Shown here: positions 1 to 7,537 of the stretch, in pieces
Numbering within the stretch: position 1 is the stretch's first letter
Layout of the letters: the number at the start of each line of letters is the position of its first letter
Assembly: GCA_937859105.1 (NCBI GenBank)
Contig: CALMAD010000328.1
Span: forward strand, 1-15,895
Origin: an uncultured Propionibacteriaceae bacterium
Lineage (GTDB): Bacteria; Actinomycetota; Actinomycetes; Propionibacteriales; Propionibacteriaceae
Reading direction: 5' to 3'
Length of the DNA: 15,895 nt
The notes under the pieces: generated by a model
What the model saw: only the letters and a program-made list of their open reading frames with translations
The model's database searches: none
Told to the model about the DNA's origin: nothing
Position numbers and translations under genes: made by a program

Positions 1-523
1 TGGCGGCGCGCGACGGGTCGTTGCTGTTCGGCCCGGCGACGAACAGGACGTACCCGGGCCGCGCGGTGAGGTACTGGAGTTCGCCGGTGCCCTCGGCCTT
101 GTCCTGCAGCGTGAGCACCACGGCGTCCTGCCCGCCGACCTTCGCGGGCTTCTGCGAGAGCACGTCCATGGTGCCGTCGGCCTTGGCGTCGGCCACGTAC
201 TGCTTGACGAACGACGCCAGCTCGGGGTGGTCCGCCTTCACGGTGTAGACGGTCACGGTGGAGCCCTCGTCGTCCTGGAAGTACGCCTGCAGCGTCGCGT
301 CCTGATCGAAGGACGCGGCGTTCTCCTGCGTCCGGTCGGCGTAGCCGTCCGGCCCGGTCACGCTGAACCCCTCCCGGTCGAGCGTCGCGCCCGGACCGTT
401 CGTGGGCGTCGCCTCGGACGCGGCGGCGGCCGTCGGAGCCGGGGTCGAGGGGGTGGCGGCCGAGCAACCGGCGAGCGTCAGGACGCAGCCGGCGGCGGCG
501 AGAGTGAAGAGCAGTCGGGACAC
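1..523 (-). CDS. Putative secreted lipoprotein, partial (C-terminus beyond window)
   Basis: Reading the minus strand from GTG at 523 gives an open frame of 174 codons to the window edge. The first 20 residues are a short basic start, a hydrophobic stretch and a lipobox L-A-G-C ending at Cys20, so the product should be a lipid-anchored outer-surface protein. An Ala/Thr/Pro-rich linker of about 25 residues follows, then an acidic globular domain with no cofactor or catalytic motif that I recognise. An in-frame TAG lies four codons upstream, so the GTG is the first possible start. GGAGG lies unusually close to it, with one base between. The gene follows another lipoprotein on the same strand and may be a distant relative of it: both have a lipobox, a low-complexity linker and a small domain. 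The function is unknown. Confidence 0.72.
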   Translation of the reverse strand, partial: MSRLLFTLAAAGCVLTLAGCSAATPSTPAPTAAAASEATPTNGPGATLDREGFSVTGPDGYADRTQENAASFDQDATLQAYFQDDEGSTVTVYTVKADHPELASFVKQYVADAKADGTMDVLSQKPAKVGGQDAVVLTLQDKAEGTGELQYLTARPGYVLFVAGPNSNDPSRAA

Positions 524-566
524 GCCTCCACGCTATTGCCCCGGCCGGGGCAACAGCGGAGGCGTG
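521..566 (-). promoter_or_regulatory. Long hairpin covering the ribosome site and start of the downstream lipoprotein
   Basis: The core 536-553 is a perfect palindrome, TTGCCCCGGCCGGGGCAA. Outside it, 521-529 (CACGCCTCC) is exactly complementary to 558-566 (GGAGGCGTG), with a few matched and mismatched bases between. In the minus-strand transcript the 3' arm contains the GGAGG ribosome site and the GTG start at 523. There is no U-run after the stem, so a classical intrinsic terminator is less likely than a structure that hides the start site, although both remain possible. Confidence 0.55.
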
Positions 567-578
567 CGGGGCGTGTCG

Positions 579-1247
579 TCAGCGGCGCACCAAGGTGAGG
601 CCCTGCAACACGCGCGTGAACACGTCGCGGTCCAGCGGGCGTCCCTCTGCCATGTGCATCGCGGTGTAGAGGCGCCCGTTGGCGACCCACAGGTAATGCT
701 CCGACTTCAGCTCGCCCTCGGCGCACGTCACCCCGGACGCCTTCTGCCCGGCGATCGTCCGGTCGGGTGCCTTCGCGCCGGACGGGCAGCCGCCGAGCAG
801 CAACTCCTCGAGGGCCGCGGTGGCGTCGGCCGGCTTCTTGCCGGTGGCCTTGGACGCCTCGACGCGCACGATGTCCAGGTTGCCGTCGGAGCCCTTCTCG
901 ATCTGGGCGCGCCACTGGGACGCCGTGTCGCGCTGCGCGGTGTTCTCGCGCCAGTTCGGCGGGACGACCAGGCGGAACGCCGGGCGCGCGACCGCCTTCG
1001 CGGCCGCCGGCGTGGTGGGCTTCGCGGTGGGGGACGCCGCCGTCCCGGTCGGCGTCGGGGTCGCGGTGGTCGTCGCGGGGGCGGTCGGGGTCTGCTCGGT
1101 CGGCGTGGTCGCCGGCATGGAGGGAGCCGCGGACGCCGTCGGCGACGCGTCCGTGGTGGGCGCCGACGTGGGGGTGGCGGTGGACGTCGCCTGGCACGCG
1201 GCCAGCAGCGGGAGGACGAGGGCCGCGAGAGCTAGTCGTGAACGCAT
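579..1247 (-). CDS. Putative secreted lipoprotein with Thr/Pro-rich linker
   Basis: This is a 222-residue protein from ATG at 1247. Residues 1-18 form a signal peptide ending in the lipobox L-A-A-C (Cys18). Residues 19-90 are a Thr/Pro/Ala-rich low-complexity linker, as expected for a spacer across the cell wall. Residues 91-222 form a compact domain starting F-R-L-V-V-P-P-N-W. Two cysteines in it (154 and 175) could form a disulfide. The domain start resembles small actinobacterial lipoproteins whose domains begin with a hydrophobic strand followed by P-x-x-W, but I cannot name the family. No ribosome site precedes the ATG. A TACATT box ends six bases before it, so the message may be leaderless. 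A longer reading from GTG 1313 would bury the signal peptide and is rejected. Confidence 0.75.
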   Translation of the reverse strand: MRSRLALAALVLPLLAACQATSTATPTSAPTTDASPTASAAPSMPATTPTEQTPTAPATTTATPTPTGTAASPTAKPTTPAAAKAVARPAFRLVVPPNWRENTAQRDTASQWRAQIEKGSDGNLDIVRVEASKATGKKPADATAALEELLLGGCPSGAKAPDRTIAGQKASGVTCAEGELKSEHYLWVANGRLYTAMHMAEGRPLDRDVFTRVLQGLTLVRR

Positions 1248-1253
1248 GTCAGC

Positions 1254-1259
1254 AATGTA
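1254..1259 (-). promoter_or_regulatory. Probable -10 box of the lipoprotein gene (leaderless)
   Basis: On the minus strand TACATT fits the actinobacterial TANNNT consensus. It is followed by six bases (GCTGAC) and then the ATG at 1247. That spacing would put the transcription start on the A of the start codon. I see no strong -35 hexamer. Confidence 0.4.
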
Positions 1260-1350
1260 AGCGACACCGCGTCCGGAGTTGCGGCGGCGCTCCGAGCGCT
1301 CGACACCGCCCACGGGTGGAGGCTGCGTGGAGGCTGTCGGCTCCGACCCC

Positions 1351-1356
1351 TAGACT
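1351..1356 (+). promoter_or_regulatory. Probable -10 box of the CNNM-era operon
   Basis: TAGACT fits TANNNT and lies 27 bases upstream of the first ATG of the operon, in the 136-base divergent gap between the lipoprotein (1247) and the CNNM gene (1384). A -35 match is weak. The rest of the gap holds no gene that I can see. Confidence 0.35.
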
Positions 1357-1383
1357 GGGCGGCATTGATCGCCGTCCCGAAAG

Positions 1384-2799
1384 ATGTGGATGATCCTGAC
1401 AGAAGAGAACTGGGTCCAACTGGCCGTCGCCGTCGTGTGCCTGATCATCGGTGGGTTCCTGACGGCCGCCGAGGCCGCGCTCGCGTCGTTCAGCAAGTCG
1501 CGGGCCGAGGGGCTCGTGAAAGAGGGGGCGCGCGGGGCCGACAAGCTGCTGCTGATCGTGCAGGATCCGGCGCCCACGCTGAACTCGGCGATGCTCCTGC
1601 GCGTGCTTGCCGAGGTGAGCGCGATCGTGCTGACCGCCCTCGTGGTGTTCGAGCACGTCGCGCAAGACGCGCAGAGGCTCGCCCTCACCATCGGCATCAT
1701 GATGGTCGCCTCCTTCATCCTGCTCGGGGTCTCCCCGCGCACGCTCGGCCGGCAGAAGGCCGACGTGATCGCGCTGCGGGCGGCCGGCCCGTTGTCCCTG
1801 CTGACGACGGTGTTCGGGCCGATCAGCAAGCTGCTGATCCTCATCGGCAACGCGCTCACCCCGGGCCGCGGGTTCACCGACGGGCCGTTCACGTCGGAGG
1901 CCGACCTGCGCGAGATGGTCGACATGGCGGAGGCGTCCGACCTGATCGAGGCGCGCGAGCGCAAGATGATCCATTCGGTGTTCGACCTCGGCGACACGAT
2001 CGTGAAAGAGGTCATGGTGCCGCGCACCGAGATGGTCTACATCGAGGCCGGCAAGACCCTGCGGCAAGGGCTGTCGCTCGCGCTGCGCTCGGGCTTCAGC
2101 CGCATCCCCGTGATCGGGGAGGATGTGGACGATGTGCTCGGCATCCTCTACCTCAAAGACGTGATCCGCCGCAGCTACGACAACCCCCGGAGCCAGTCCG
2201 ACGAGCAGGTCGAGTCGCTCATGCGCAAGCCGACCTTCTGCCCCGATTCGAAGCCGGTGGACGCGCTGCTGCGCGAGATGCAGCTCACCCACAGCCACGT
2301 GGTCATCGTCGTCGACGAGTTCGGCGGCACCGCCGGCCTCGCGACGATCGAAGACATTCTGGAGGAGATCGTGGGCGAGATCGTCGACGAGTACGACTCC
2401 GAGATCGCGCCCGCCACCGAGCTGGCCGACGGACGGTTCCGGGTGAGTTCCCGCCTGCCCGTCGACGACCTCGGCGAGCTGTTCGGGCTCGACGTCGACG
2501 ACGAAGACGTCGACACGGTGCTCGGCCTCATGGCGAAGCTGCTCAACAAGATCCCGATCCCCGGTTCCGTCGTGGAGTGGGAGGGCCTCGAGCTCGTCGC
2601 CGAGCGGGCGTCCGGACGGCGGCACTCGATCCAGACCGTGCTCGCCGGCCGCATCACCGACGACGACCACCCGGCCGACGCCGGGGTGGACGCGACGGTC
2701 GAGCTGGCCGCCGAGTCGGGGGCCAAGGCGTTCGGCAAGGGCGGTCTGAGCAGGCCGGTCGCCGCCGACGCCGCGTCCGAGAAGGCGGGGGAGCGATGA
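1384..2799 (+). CDS. CNNM/CBS-pair/CorC transporter-associated membrane protein
   Basis: This 471-residue protein has the full bacterial CNNM architecture. Residues 10-160 are the membrane domain, with hydrophobic stretches near 11-30, 72-90, 100-117 and 136-156. Residues about 205-335 hold two CBS motifs; the second contains V-V-D-E-F-G-G-T-A-G followed by I-E-D-I-L-E-E-I-V-G-E-I. Residues 345-425 form the small CorC/HlyC C-terminal domain, ending in a charged tail. Proteins of this family are linked to Mg2+ (or Co2+) homeostasis; the old name hemolysin reflects no proven toxin activity. The start could be ATG 1384 or ATG 1390, and neither has a good ribosome site. The stop overlaps the era start (ATGA), so the two are translationally coupled. 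A CorC-type gene just before era is a common actinobacterial arrangement. The usual ybeY and phoH neighbours are not in this window. Confidence 0.9.
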   Translation: MWMILTEENWVQLAVAVVCLIIGGFLTAAEAALASFSKSRAEGLVKEGARGADKLLLIVQDPAPTLNSAMLLRVLAEVSAIVLTALVVFEHVAQDAQRLALTIGIMMVASFILLGVSPRTLGRQKADVIALRAAGPLSLLTTVFGPISKLLILIGNALTPGRGFTDGPFTSEADLREMVDMAEASDLIEARERKMIHSVFDLGDTIVKEVMVPRTEMVYIEAGKTLRQGLSLALRSGFSRIPVIGEDVDDVLGILYLKDVIRRSYDNPRSQSDEQVESLMRKPTFCPDSKPVDALLREMQLTHSHVVIVVDEFGGTAGLATIEDILEEIVGEIVDEYDSEIAPATELADGRFRVSSRLPVDDLGELFGLDVDDEDVDTVLGLMAKLLNKIPIPGSVVEWEGLELVAERASGRRHSIQTVLAGRITDDDHPADAGVDATVELAAESGAKAFGKGGLSRPVAADAASEKAGER

Positions 2800-3761
2800 G
2801 CGCCGTGCCGCCGCCGGCCTTCCCGGCGTCCCCGAGCTTCCCCGAGGGTTTCCGCTCGGGCTTCGCGTGCTTCGTCGGCCGCCCGAACGCGGGCAAGTCG
2901 ACGCTGACGAACGCGATCGTGGGGCAGAAGATCGCCATCACGTCGAGCAAGCCGCAGACCACGCGGCACGTCATCCGGGGCGTCCTGATCAGGCCGGACG
3001 CCCAGCTCATCCTCGTCGACACGCCCGGCCTGCACCGGCCGCGGACGCTGCTGGGCGAGCGACTGAACGACCTGGTCCACGAGACGTGGGCCGAGGTGGA
3101 CGTCATCGGCGTCTGCCTGCCCGCGAGCCAGCGGATCGGGCCGGGGGACACGTACCTCGTCCGCGAGATCGCGGAGCTGCCGCGGCGTCCGAAGCTGATC
3201 GCGCTGGCGACCAAGTCCGACCTGGTGAGCCCGGTGCGGATGGCCGAGCACCTCGTGCGCATCCAGAAGATGGAGGAGGAGCTGGGGATCCGCTGGGAGG
3301 CGATGATCCCGGTGTCGGCGGTCGCCGGCGACCAGGTCGACGACGTGACCGACGAGATCGTGAAGCTGCTGCCCGAGGGGCCACCCCTGTACCCCGAGGA
3401 CGCGCTGACCGACGAGTCCGACGAGACGCGGGTCGCCGAGCTGATCCGCGAGGCGGCGCTGGAGGGCGTCCGCGACGAGCTGCCGCACTCGATCGCCGTC
3501 GTCATCGACGAGATGGGGCTGCGCGAGGGGCGTCCGGAGAAAAAGCCGCTCATGGACATTTACGCGTCGATCGTCGTCGAGCGCGACTCGCAGAAGGGCA
3601 TCATCATCGGCCACAAGGGCGCGCGCCTGCGGGAGGTCGGGGCGGACGCCCGCGCGCAGATCAACGCGCTGCTCGGCATGCCGAGCTACCTGTCGCTCAA
3701 GGTGAAGGTGATGAAGGACTGGCAGCGCGACCCCAAGCAACTCAACCGGCTGGGGTTCTGA
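2796..3761 (+). CDS. era: GTPase Era (16S rRNA maturation, 30S assembly)
   Basis: This 321-residue protein carries all Era landmarks. They are the P-loop G-R-P-N-A-G-K-S at 28-35, the G2 region with K-P-Q-T-T-R at 52-57, the G3 motif D-T-P-G at 75-78, the G4 motif T-K-S-D at 139-142 (usually N-K-x-D, with Thr accepted in actinobacteria), and a V-S-A G5 near 155. The C-terminal KH RNA-binding domain contains G-H-K-G near residue 280. Era binds the 3' end of 16S rRNA and acts as a checkpoint in small-subunit assembly. An extra proline-rich stretch of about 18 residues precedes the G domain. The ATG overlaps the previous stop as ATGA. The next gene starts on the base after the era stop. Confidence 0.97.
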   Translation: MSAVPPPAFPASPSFPEGFRSGFACFVGRPNAGKSTLTNAIVGQKIAITSSKPQTTRHVIRGVLIRPDAQLILVDTPGLHRPRTLLGERLNDLVHETWAEVDVIGVCLPASQRIGPGDTYLVREIAELPRRPKLIALATKSDLVSPVRMAEHLVRIQKMEEELGIRWEAMIPVSAVAGDQVDDVTDEIVKLLPEGPPLYPEDALTDESDETRVAELIREAALEGVRDELPHSIAVVIDEMGLREGRPEKKPLMDIYASIVVERDSQKGIIIGHKGARLREVGADARAQINALLGMPSYLSLKVKVMKDWQRDPKQLNRLGF

Positions 3762-5156
3762 GTGGGAACGGCGCTCTCACTGACGGTCGGCGTCCTGGTG
3801 GTGCTCGGCATCACGGCCTTCACCGCCTACTTCGTGGCGCAGGAGTTCGCCTACGTCGCGGTCGACCGCTCCCAACTCGGGGGGCGGGCGTCCGGCGGCG
3901 ACGAGCGGGCGGCGAAGACGCTGGAGATCACGCGTCGGACGTCCTTTCTGCTGTCGGGGGCGCAACTGGGCATCACGGTGACGGGGCTGCTCGTGGGGTA
4001 CGTCGCGGAGCCGCTGATCGGCGAATCGCTCGCTGCTCTCGTGGGCGGGGAGAACCCGACCGCGGTCGCCATGACCGCGGGCGCCGCCGTCGCGCTGCTG
4101 TTCTCGACGCTGGTGCAGATGCTGTTCGGCGAACTGCTGCCGAAGAACTACGCCATCGCGCGGTCGGCCGAGGTCGCCGACGCGCTGACGCCGTCGACGG
4201 GGCTCTACCTCAAGATCTTCGGGCCCCTGATCTGGGTCTTCGACAAGGCCGCGGAGCTGCTGCTGCGCTCGTTGCGGATCGAGCCGGTGCACGACGTGGA
4301 GAGCGCCGCCTCGGCCACCGACCTGGAACGGGTCGTGGCGTCGTCGAGGGCGGGCGGCACGCTGCCGCCGGAACTCTCGCTCATCCTCGACCGCGTGATC
4401 GACTTCCCGCGGCGCAACGCGGGGCACGCGATGATCCCGCGCGTGGACGTCGGCGTCCTGCGGGAGGGCGACACGGTGGCCGAGGCGCGCACCCTCATGG
4501 CCACCGGGCACACGCGCTACCCGGTGCTCGACGCGGACGAACGCGTCGTCGGCGTCGCGCACCTGCTGGACGTGCTCGAGGCCGAAGAGCCGGAGGCGTC
4601 CGTCGCCACAGTCGCGCGCGCGGGGCTGATCCTGCCCGCGACGGTGAGCCTGCCGGAGGCGTCCGCGCGGTTGCAGAGCGACGGGGAGGATCTGGCCTGC
4701 GTCGTCGACGAGTACGGCAGCCTCATCGGCATCGTGACGCGGGAGGATCTCGTCGAGGAGATCGTCGGCGAGCTGTTCGACGAGCACGACCCCGAGGGGG
4801 ACCTCGCCCAGCCCGTGGGCGCCGACGGCGCCTGGGAGATGGCGGGCGCCGTCCACGTGGACGAGGTCGAGCGCATCATCGGGCTCGACCTGCCCAAGGG
4901 CGACTACCAGACGATCGCCGGCCTGGTCATCAAGGAGTTCGGGGACCTGCCGGGCGTGGGCGACACCGTCGACGTGCTGATCGAGCCGGACGCCGCCGCC
5001 CTCGCCCTCGACGAGGACGTCCCCGCGCGGCTGGTCCGGATCGAGGTCCTGGAGATCGGGCGGCACGTGCCGGGCCGGGTGCGGCTGACGCTGCCCGAAC
5101 CGCCAAGGGAGGACGGGACGCCCGAGGCCCGGCCCGCGGCAGGGGAGGCGTCGTGA
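3762..5156 (+). CDS. CNNM/CBS-pair/CorC membrane protein, second copy
   Basis: This 464-residue protein starts at GTG on the base directly after the era stop. Residues 1-30 are a first membrane helix with the CNNM-type F-V-A-Q-E-F-A end. Further hydrophobic segments lie near 62-82, 104-122 and 145-165. The conserved CNNM motif G-E-L-L-P-K-N-Y-A-I is at 123-132. CBS motifs occupy about 220-335, with V-V-D-E-Y-G at 314-319 and E-E-I-V-G-E-L-F-D-E-H-D at 332-343. The CorC/HlyC domain follows at about 350-435. It differs clearly from the copy upstream of era, which lacks the P-K-N-Y motif, so this is an old paralogue and not a recent duplicate. A role in divalent cation homeostasis is inferred from the family. 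Confidence 0.9.
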   Translation: MGTALSLTVGVLVVLGITAFTAYFVAQEFAYVAVDRSQLGGRASGGDERAAKTLEITRRTSFLLSGAQLGITVTGLLVGYVAEPLIGESLAALVGGENPTAVAMTAGAAVALLFSTLVQMLFGELLPKNYAIARSAEVADALTPSTGLYLKIFGPLIWVFDKAAELLLRSLRIEPVHDVESAASATDLERVVASSRAGGTLPPELSLILDRVIDFPRRNAGHAMIPRVDVGVLREGDTVAEARTLMATGHTRYPVLDADERVVGVAHLLDVLEAEEPEASVATVARAGLILPATVSLPEASARLQSDGEDLACVVDEYGSLIGIVTREDLVEEIVGELFDEHDPEGDLAQPVGADGAWEMAGAVHVDEVERIIGLDLPKGDYQTIAGLVIKEFGDLPGVGDTVDVLIEPDAAALALDEDVPARLVRIEVLEIGRHVPGRVRLTLPEPPREDGTPEARPAAGEAS

Positions 5157-6208
5157 TCGCGCTCGAGTCAGGGCCGGGCGGCTGGGCCGTCGTCGGGTGG
5201 ACGGTGGTCATCGTCGGGCTCAGCGCCTTCTTCGTCGCGACCGAGTTCGCGCTCATGGCCGCCAAGCCGCACCGGCTCGAACAGCGGGCGGGGTCGGCGG
5301 CCGGCCGGGCGGCGATCAAGAACTCCGCGGAGCTGACGCTGCTGCTCGCCGGGTCGCAGTTGGGCATCACGATCTGCACGCTGGCGCTGGGCGCCGTGAC
5401 GAAGCCGGCCGTGCATCACGCGCTGATGCCGCTGCTGGCCTTCACCGGGCTCCCCGAGGCGGCGGCCGACGTCGTCGCGTTCGTGCTGGCACTCCTGCTC
5501 GTGACCTTCCTGCACCTCGTGGTCGGGGAGATGGCGCCGAAGTCGTGGGCGATCGCGCACCCGGAGGACTCGTCGGTGCTGCTCGCCCTGCCGATGCGCG
5601 CGTTCATGTGGCTGGCGCGGCCCCTGCTCGTCGGCCTGAACGCGGCCGCCAACTGGCTGGTGCGCCGCGCCGGGGCCGAGCCGGTGGACGACCGCGCCGA
5701 GCGTCAGGACCCCTCGGGGCTCCGCGCGCTCATCGAGCATTCGGCGAACATCGGCGCGCTGGACGCCTACTACCGCGAGCCCCTCACGCAGGTGCTCGTG
5801 CTGCGCGAGCGGACGGCCGGCGACATGGTTCCCCCGGAGCAGGAGGTCGCGGCGGTCGGGCTGGACGCGACGCTCGCCGACGTCCAGCAGACCACCCGGC
5901 GCACCCGCCACCTGCGGGTGCTGGTGCGCGACGGTGACCGCACCGAGGGCGTCGTGCACGTGCGCGACACCCTCGCCGCCGACGACCTGAGCCGCCCGGT
6001 CCTGGAGGTGGCCCGCGACCCGGTCCGCGTCGCGGCGGACGCCCCGCTGACCACCGCGCTGGCGCGCCTGTCCCAGGCGCACGCCCAGCTCGCCATCGTG
6101 ACCGACGGCGGACGGGAGGTCGGCGTCCTCAGCCTGGAGGACGTGTTGCCCGGCCTGATGCCCTCCGCGTTCGTCGGCGCTCCCGACGGCGGGACGCCGC
6201 GCGGCTGA
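5153..6208 (+). CDS. CNNM/CBS membrane protein lacking the CorC domain
   Basis: This 351-residue protein starts at GTG 5153, overlapping the previous stop as GTGA, with GGGGAGG just upstream. The CNNM membrane domain covers residues 10-170, with F-F-V-A-T-E-F-A-L at 26-34 and G-E-M-A-P-K-S-W-A-I at 125-134. A CBS pair covers about 215-335, with a divergent second repeat (L-A-I-V-T-D-G-G in place of V-V-D-E-x-G). The protein stops there, about 100 residues short of its two neighbours, and has no CorC/HlyC domain. Actinobacteria often encode such long and short CNNM proteins as adjacent pairs, so the two may form a heteromer; that is inference. The region ends cleanly, with no sign of a frameshift. 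Confidence 0.88.
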   Translation: MIALESGPGGWAVVGWTVVIVGLSAFFVATEFALMAAKPHRLEQRAGSAAGRAAIKNSAELTLLLAGSQLGITICTLALGAVTKPAVHHALMPLLAFTGLPEAAADVVAFVLALLLVTFLHLVVGEMAPKSWAIAHPEDSSVLLALPMRAFMWLARPLLVGLNAAANWLVRRAGAEPVDDRAERQDPSGLRALIEHSANIGALDAYYREPLTQVLVLRERTAGDMVPPEQEVAAVGLDATLADVQQTTRRTRHLRVLVRDGDRTEGVVHVRDTLAADDLSRPVLEVARDPVRVAADAPLTTALARLSQAHAQLAIVTDGGREVGVLSLEDVLPGLMPSAFVGAPDGGTPRG

Positions 6209-6222
6209 CGCGCGGTGGGCAC

Positions 6223-6245
6223 GCCGCGGCCGCGGCGCGCCGCGG
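6223..6245. other. Overlapping GC palindromes between two plus-strand genes
   Basis: GCCGCGGCCGCGGC (6223-6236) and CCGCGGCGCGCCGCGG (6230-6245) are both perfect palindromes and overlap, so they can form alternative stems. They sit just before the GGAGGA ribosome site of the FUSC gene. They could end the CNNM-era transcript or limit read-through. No U-run follows, and chance is a real possibility at this base composition. Confidence 0.3.
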
Positions 6246-6260
6246 GAGGAGAATGTCCTA

Positions 6261-7499
6261 GTGAAACACTCCCGGCCCGATATCGACGCCCGTCGCGCGC
6301 GGCTGTTCGTCACCAGCTTCCTGCGGCAGGGCTGGCTGCGCGTCCGCGGCTCGTTCGTCCCGATCCTGCAGTCGGCGGTCGGCGCCGCGCTGGCGTGGTT
6401 CATCGCGCACGACCTGTTGGGGCGTCCCGACCCGATGTTCGCCCCGATCGCCACGTGGGTGTGCCTGGGGTTCAAGCTCGACCGGGTTCCGCGCAAGGTC
6501 GCCGAGCTGGGCGCGGGAGCGACGCTCGGCGTCCTGGTCGGGGAGGCGTTCACGCTGGTGTTTCAGGCGGGCGCCTGGCAGATCTTCGTCGTGCTGGTCG
6601 TGTCGGCGCTGCTCGGACGGTTCTTGGACCGCGGAGACCTGTTCACGATCCAGTCGGGGGTGAACGGCATCGTGGTGCTCGCCATGACGGTGTACGCGGC
6701 GACGGCGTCCGGGGGGACGACGACGCCGGCGGGCCGCTGGAGCGACGCGCTGGTCGGGTCGCTCGTCGCCTTCGTGTTCGCCGTGCTGATGCCGCGGCAC
6801 CCCACCGAACGCCCGCGGCGCTACGCCGCGAACGCGCTCACCGAGTTCGCCCGGACGCTCGAGATGCTGGCCCACGGGCTGAAGACCGCCGACGTCGAGG
6901 AGATCCAGGAGGCCGCCCTAGCCCACCGCTCCTTGCGCCGCGTCATGGACACCTGGGAGCAGACGCTCGTCACCGCCCGCGAGGTGGTGAACCTGAACCC
7001 GACGCTGCGGCGCGAGCGTCCGGTCACGCGCGAACTCGACCGGCTCTACCGGCTCGCGCGCCGCGCCGACCGGAGCGCGATGATGCTGAACCGCCAGTCG
7101 CTCGGCATGTCGGAGGAGGTCGGGCGCATCCCGGTGCTCGGCGGGCTGATCGCCGACACGGCGGTCGCCATGCGCGCGATCGTGGACGCCGTCCGCGCCT
7201 GGGAACGGCCGACCCGTGCCCAGGAACTGCTGAAGGACGTCGCCCGCCGCTCCGACCCGACGCTGATGACCCACCGGGAGGGGTGGCGCCCGGTGGCCCT
7301 CATGTCGCTGCAGCGGGCGCTGGTCGTCGACCTGCTGCAGATGACCGGCCTCTCGCGCGCCCAGGCGCGCGCCCTGCTGCCGGAGAGCCAGGGGCGTCCC
7401 TTCGCCGTGGACGCCCCCATCCCGCCCGACCGCAGCGACGACGCGACGTCGATCCTGTGGGGCGTCCGGATGTATCCCAAGCCGGACGCCGAGCGCTGA
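6261..7499 (+). CDS. FUSC / aromatic acid exporter family membrane protein
   Basis: This 412-residue protein starts at GTG 6261, with GGAGGA ten bases upstream. An ATG at 6253 runs straight into a stop and is not used. Residues about 32-178 hold the membrane half: hydrophobic stretches near 33-50, 60-70, 83-101, 106-119, 132-147 and 163-177, with short loops. Residues 180-370 are a charged, helical, probably cytoplasmic half. This is the layout of fusaric acid resistance-like and ArAE proteins, some of which export hydroxybenzoates. Its 3' end faces the hydroxybenzoate catabolic operon 38 bases away. A link to export of excess aromatic acids is attractive but rests on family and position only. 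It is shorter than full-length AaeB-type pumps, which repeat this unit. Confidence 0.75.
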   Translation: MKHSRPDIDARRARLFVTSFLRQGWLRVRGSFVPILQSAVGAALAWFIAHDLLGRPDPMFAPIATWVCLGFKLDRVPRKVAELGAGATLGVLVGEAFTLVFQAGAWQIFVVLVVSALLGRFLDRGDLFTIQSGVNGIVVLAMTVYAATASGGTTTPAGRWSDALVGSLVAFVFAVLMPRHPTERPRRYAANALTEFARTLEMLAHGLKTADVEEIQEAALAHRSLRRVMDTWEQTLVTAREVVNLNPTLRRERPVTRELDRLYRLARRADRSAMMLNRQSLGMSEEVGRIPVLGGLIADTAVAMRAIVDAVRAWERPTRAQELLKDVARRSDPTLMTHREGWRPVALMSLQRALVVDLLQMTGLSRAQARALLPESQGRPFAVDAPIPPDRSDDATSILWGVRMYPKPDAER

Positions 7500-7500
7500 A

Positions 7501-7524
7501 CGGCCGGCGGCCGCGCCCCGGGCG
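7501..7524. terminator. Possible bidirectional stem between convergent genes
   Basis: The 38-base gap between two converging genes contains CGGCC-GGC-GGCCG (7501-7513) and an adjacent CGCCC/GGGCG pairing (7514-7524). The position suits termination in both directions, but there is no U-run on either strand. Confidence 0.3.
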
Positions 7525-7537
7525 TGGCGGTGGGGAG

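Noticed and set aside
1009..1191. Repeat-like GC stretch resembling a tandem repeat
   Set aside because: It is the coding sequence of the Thr/Pro/Ala-rich linker of the lipoprotein; no regular unit is kept at DNA level.
2867..6208. A 1113-codon open frame on the plus strand
   Set aside because: It is mostly an out-of-frame shadow of era and the second CNNM gene, full of Arg/Gly/Ala typical of GC-rich shifted frames. Only its last 351 codons are the real third CNNM protein.
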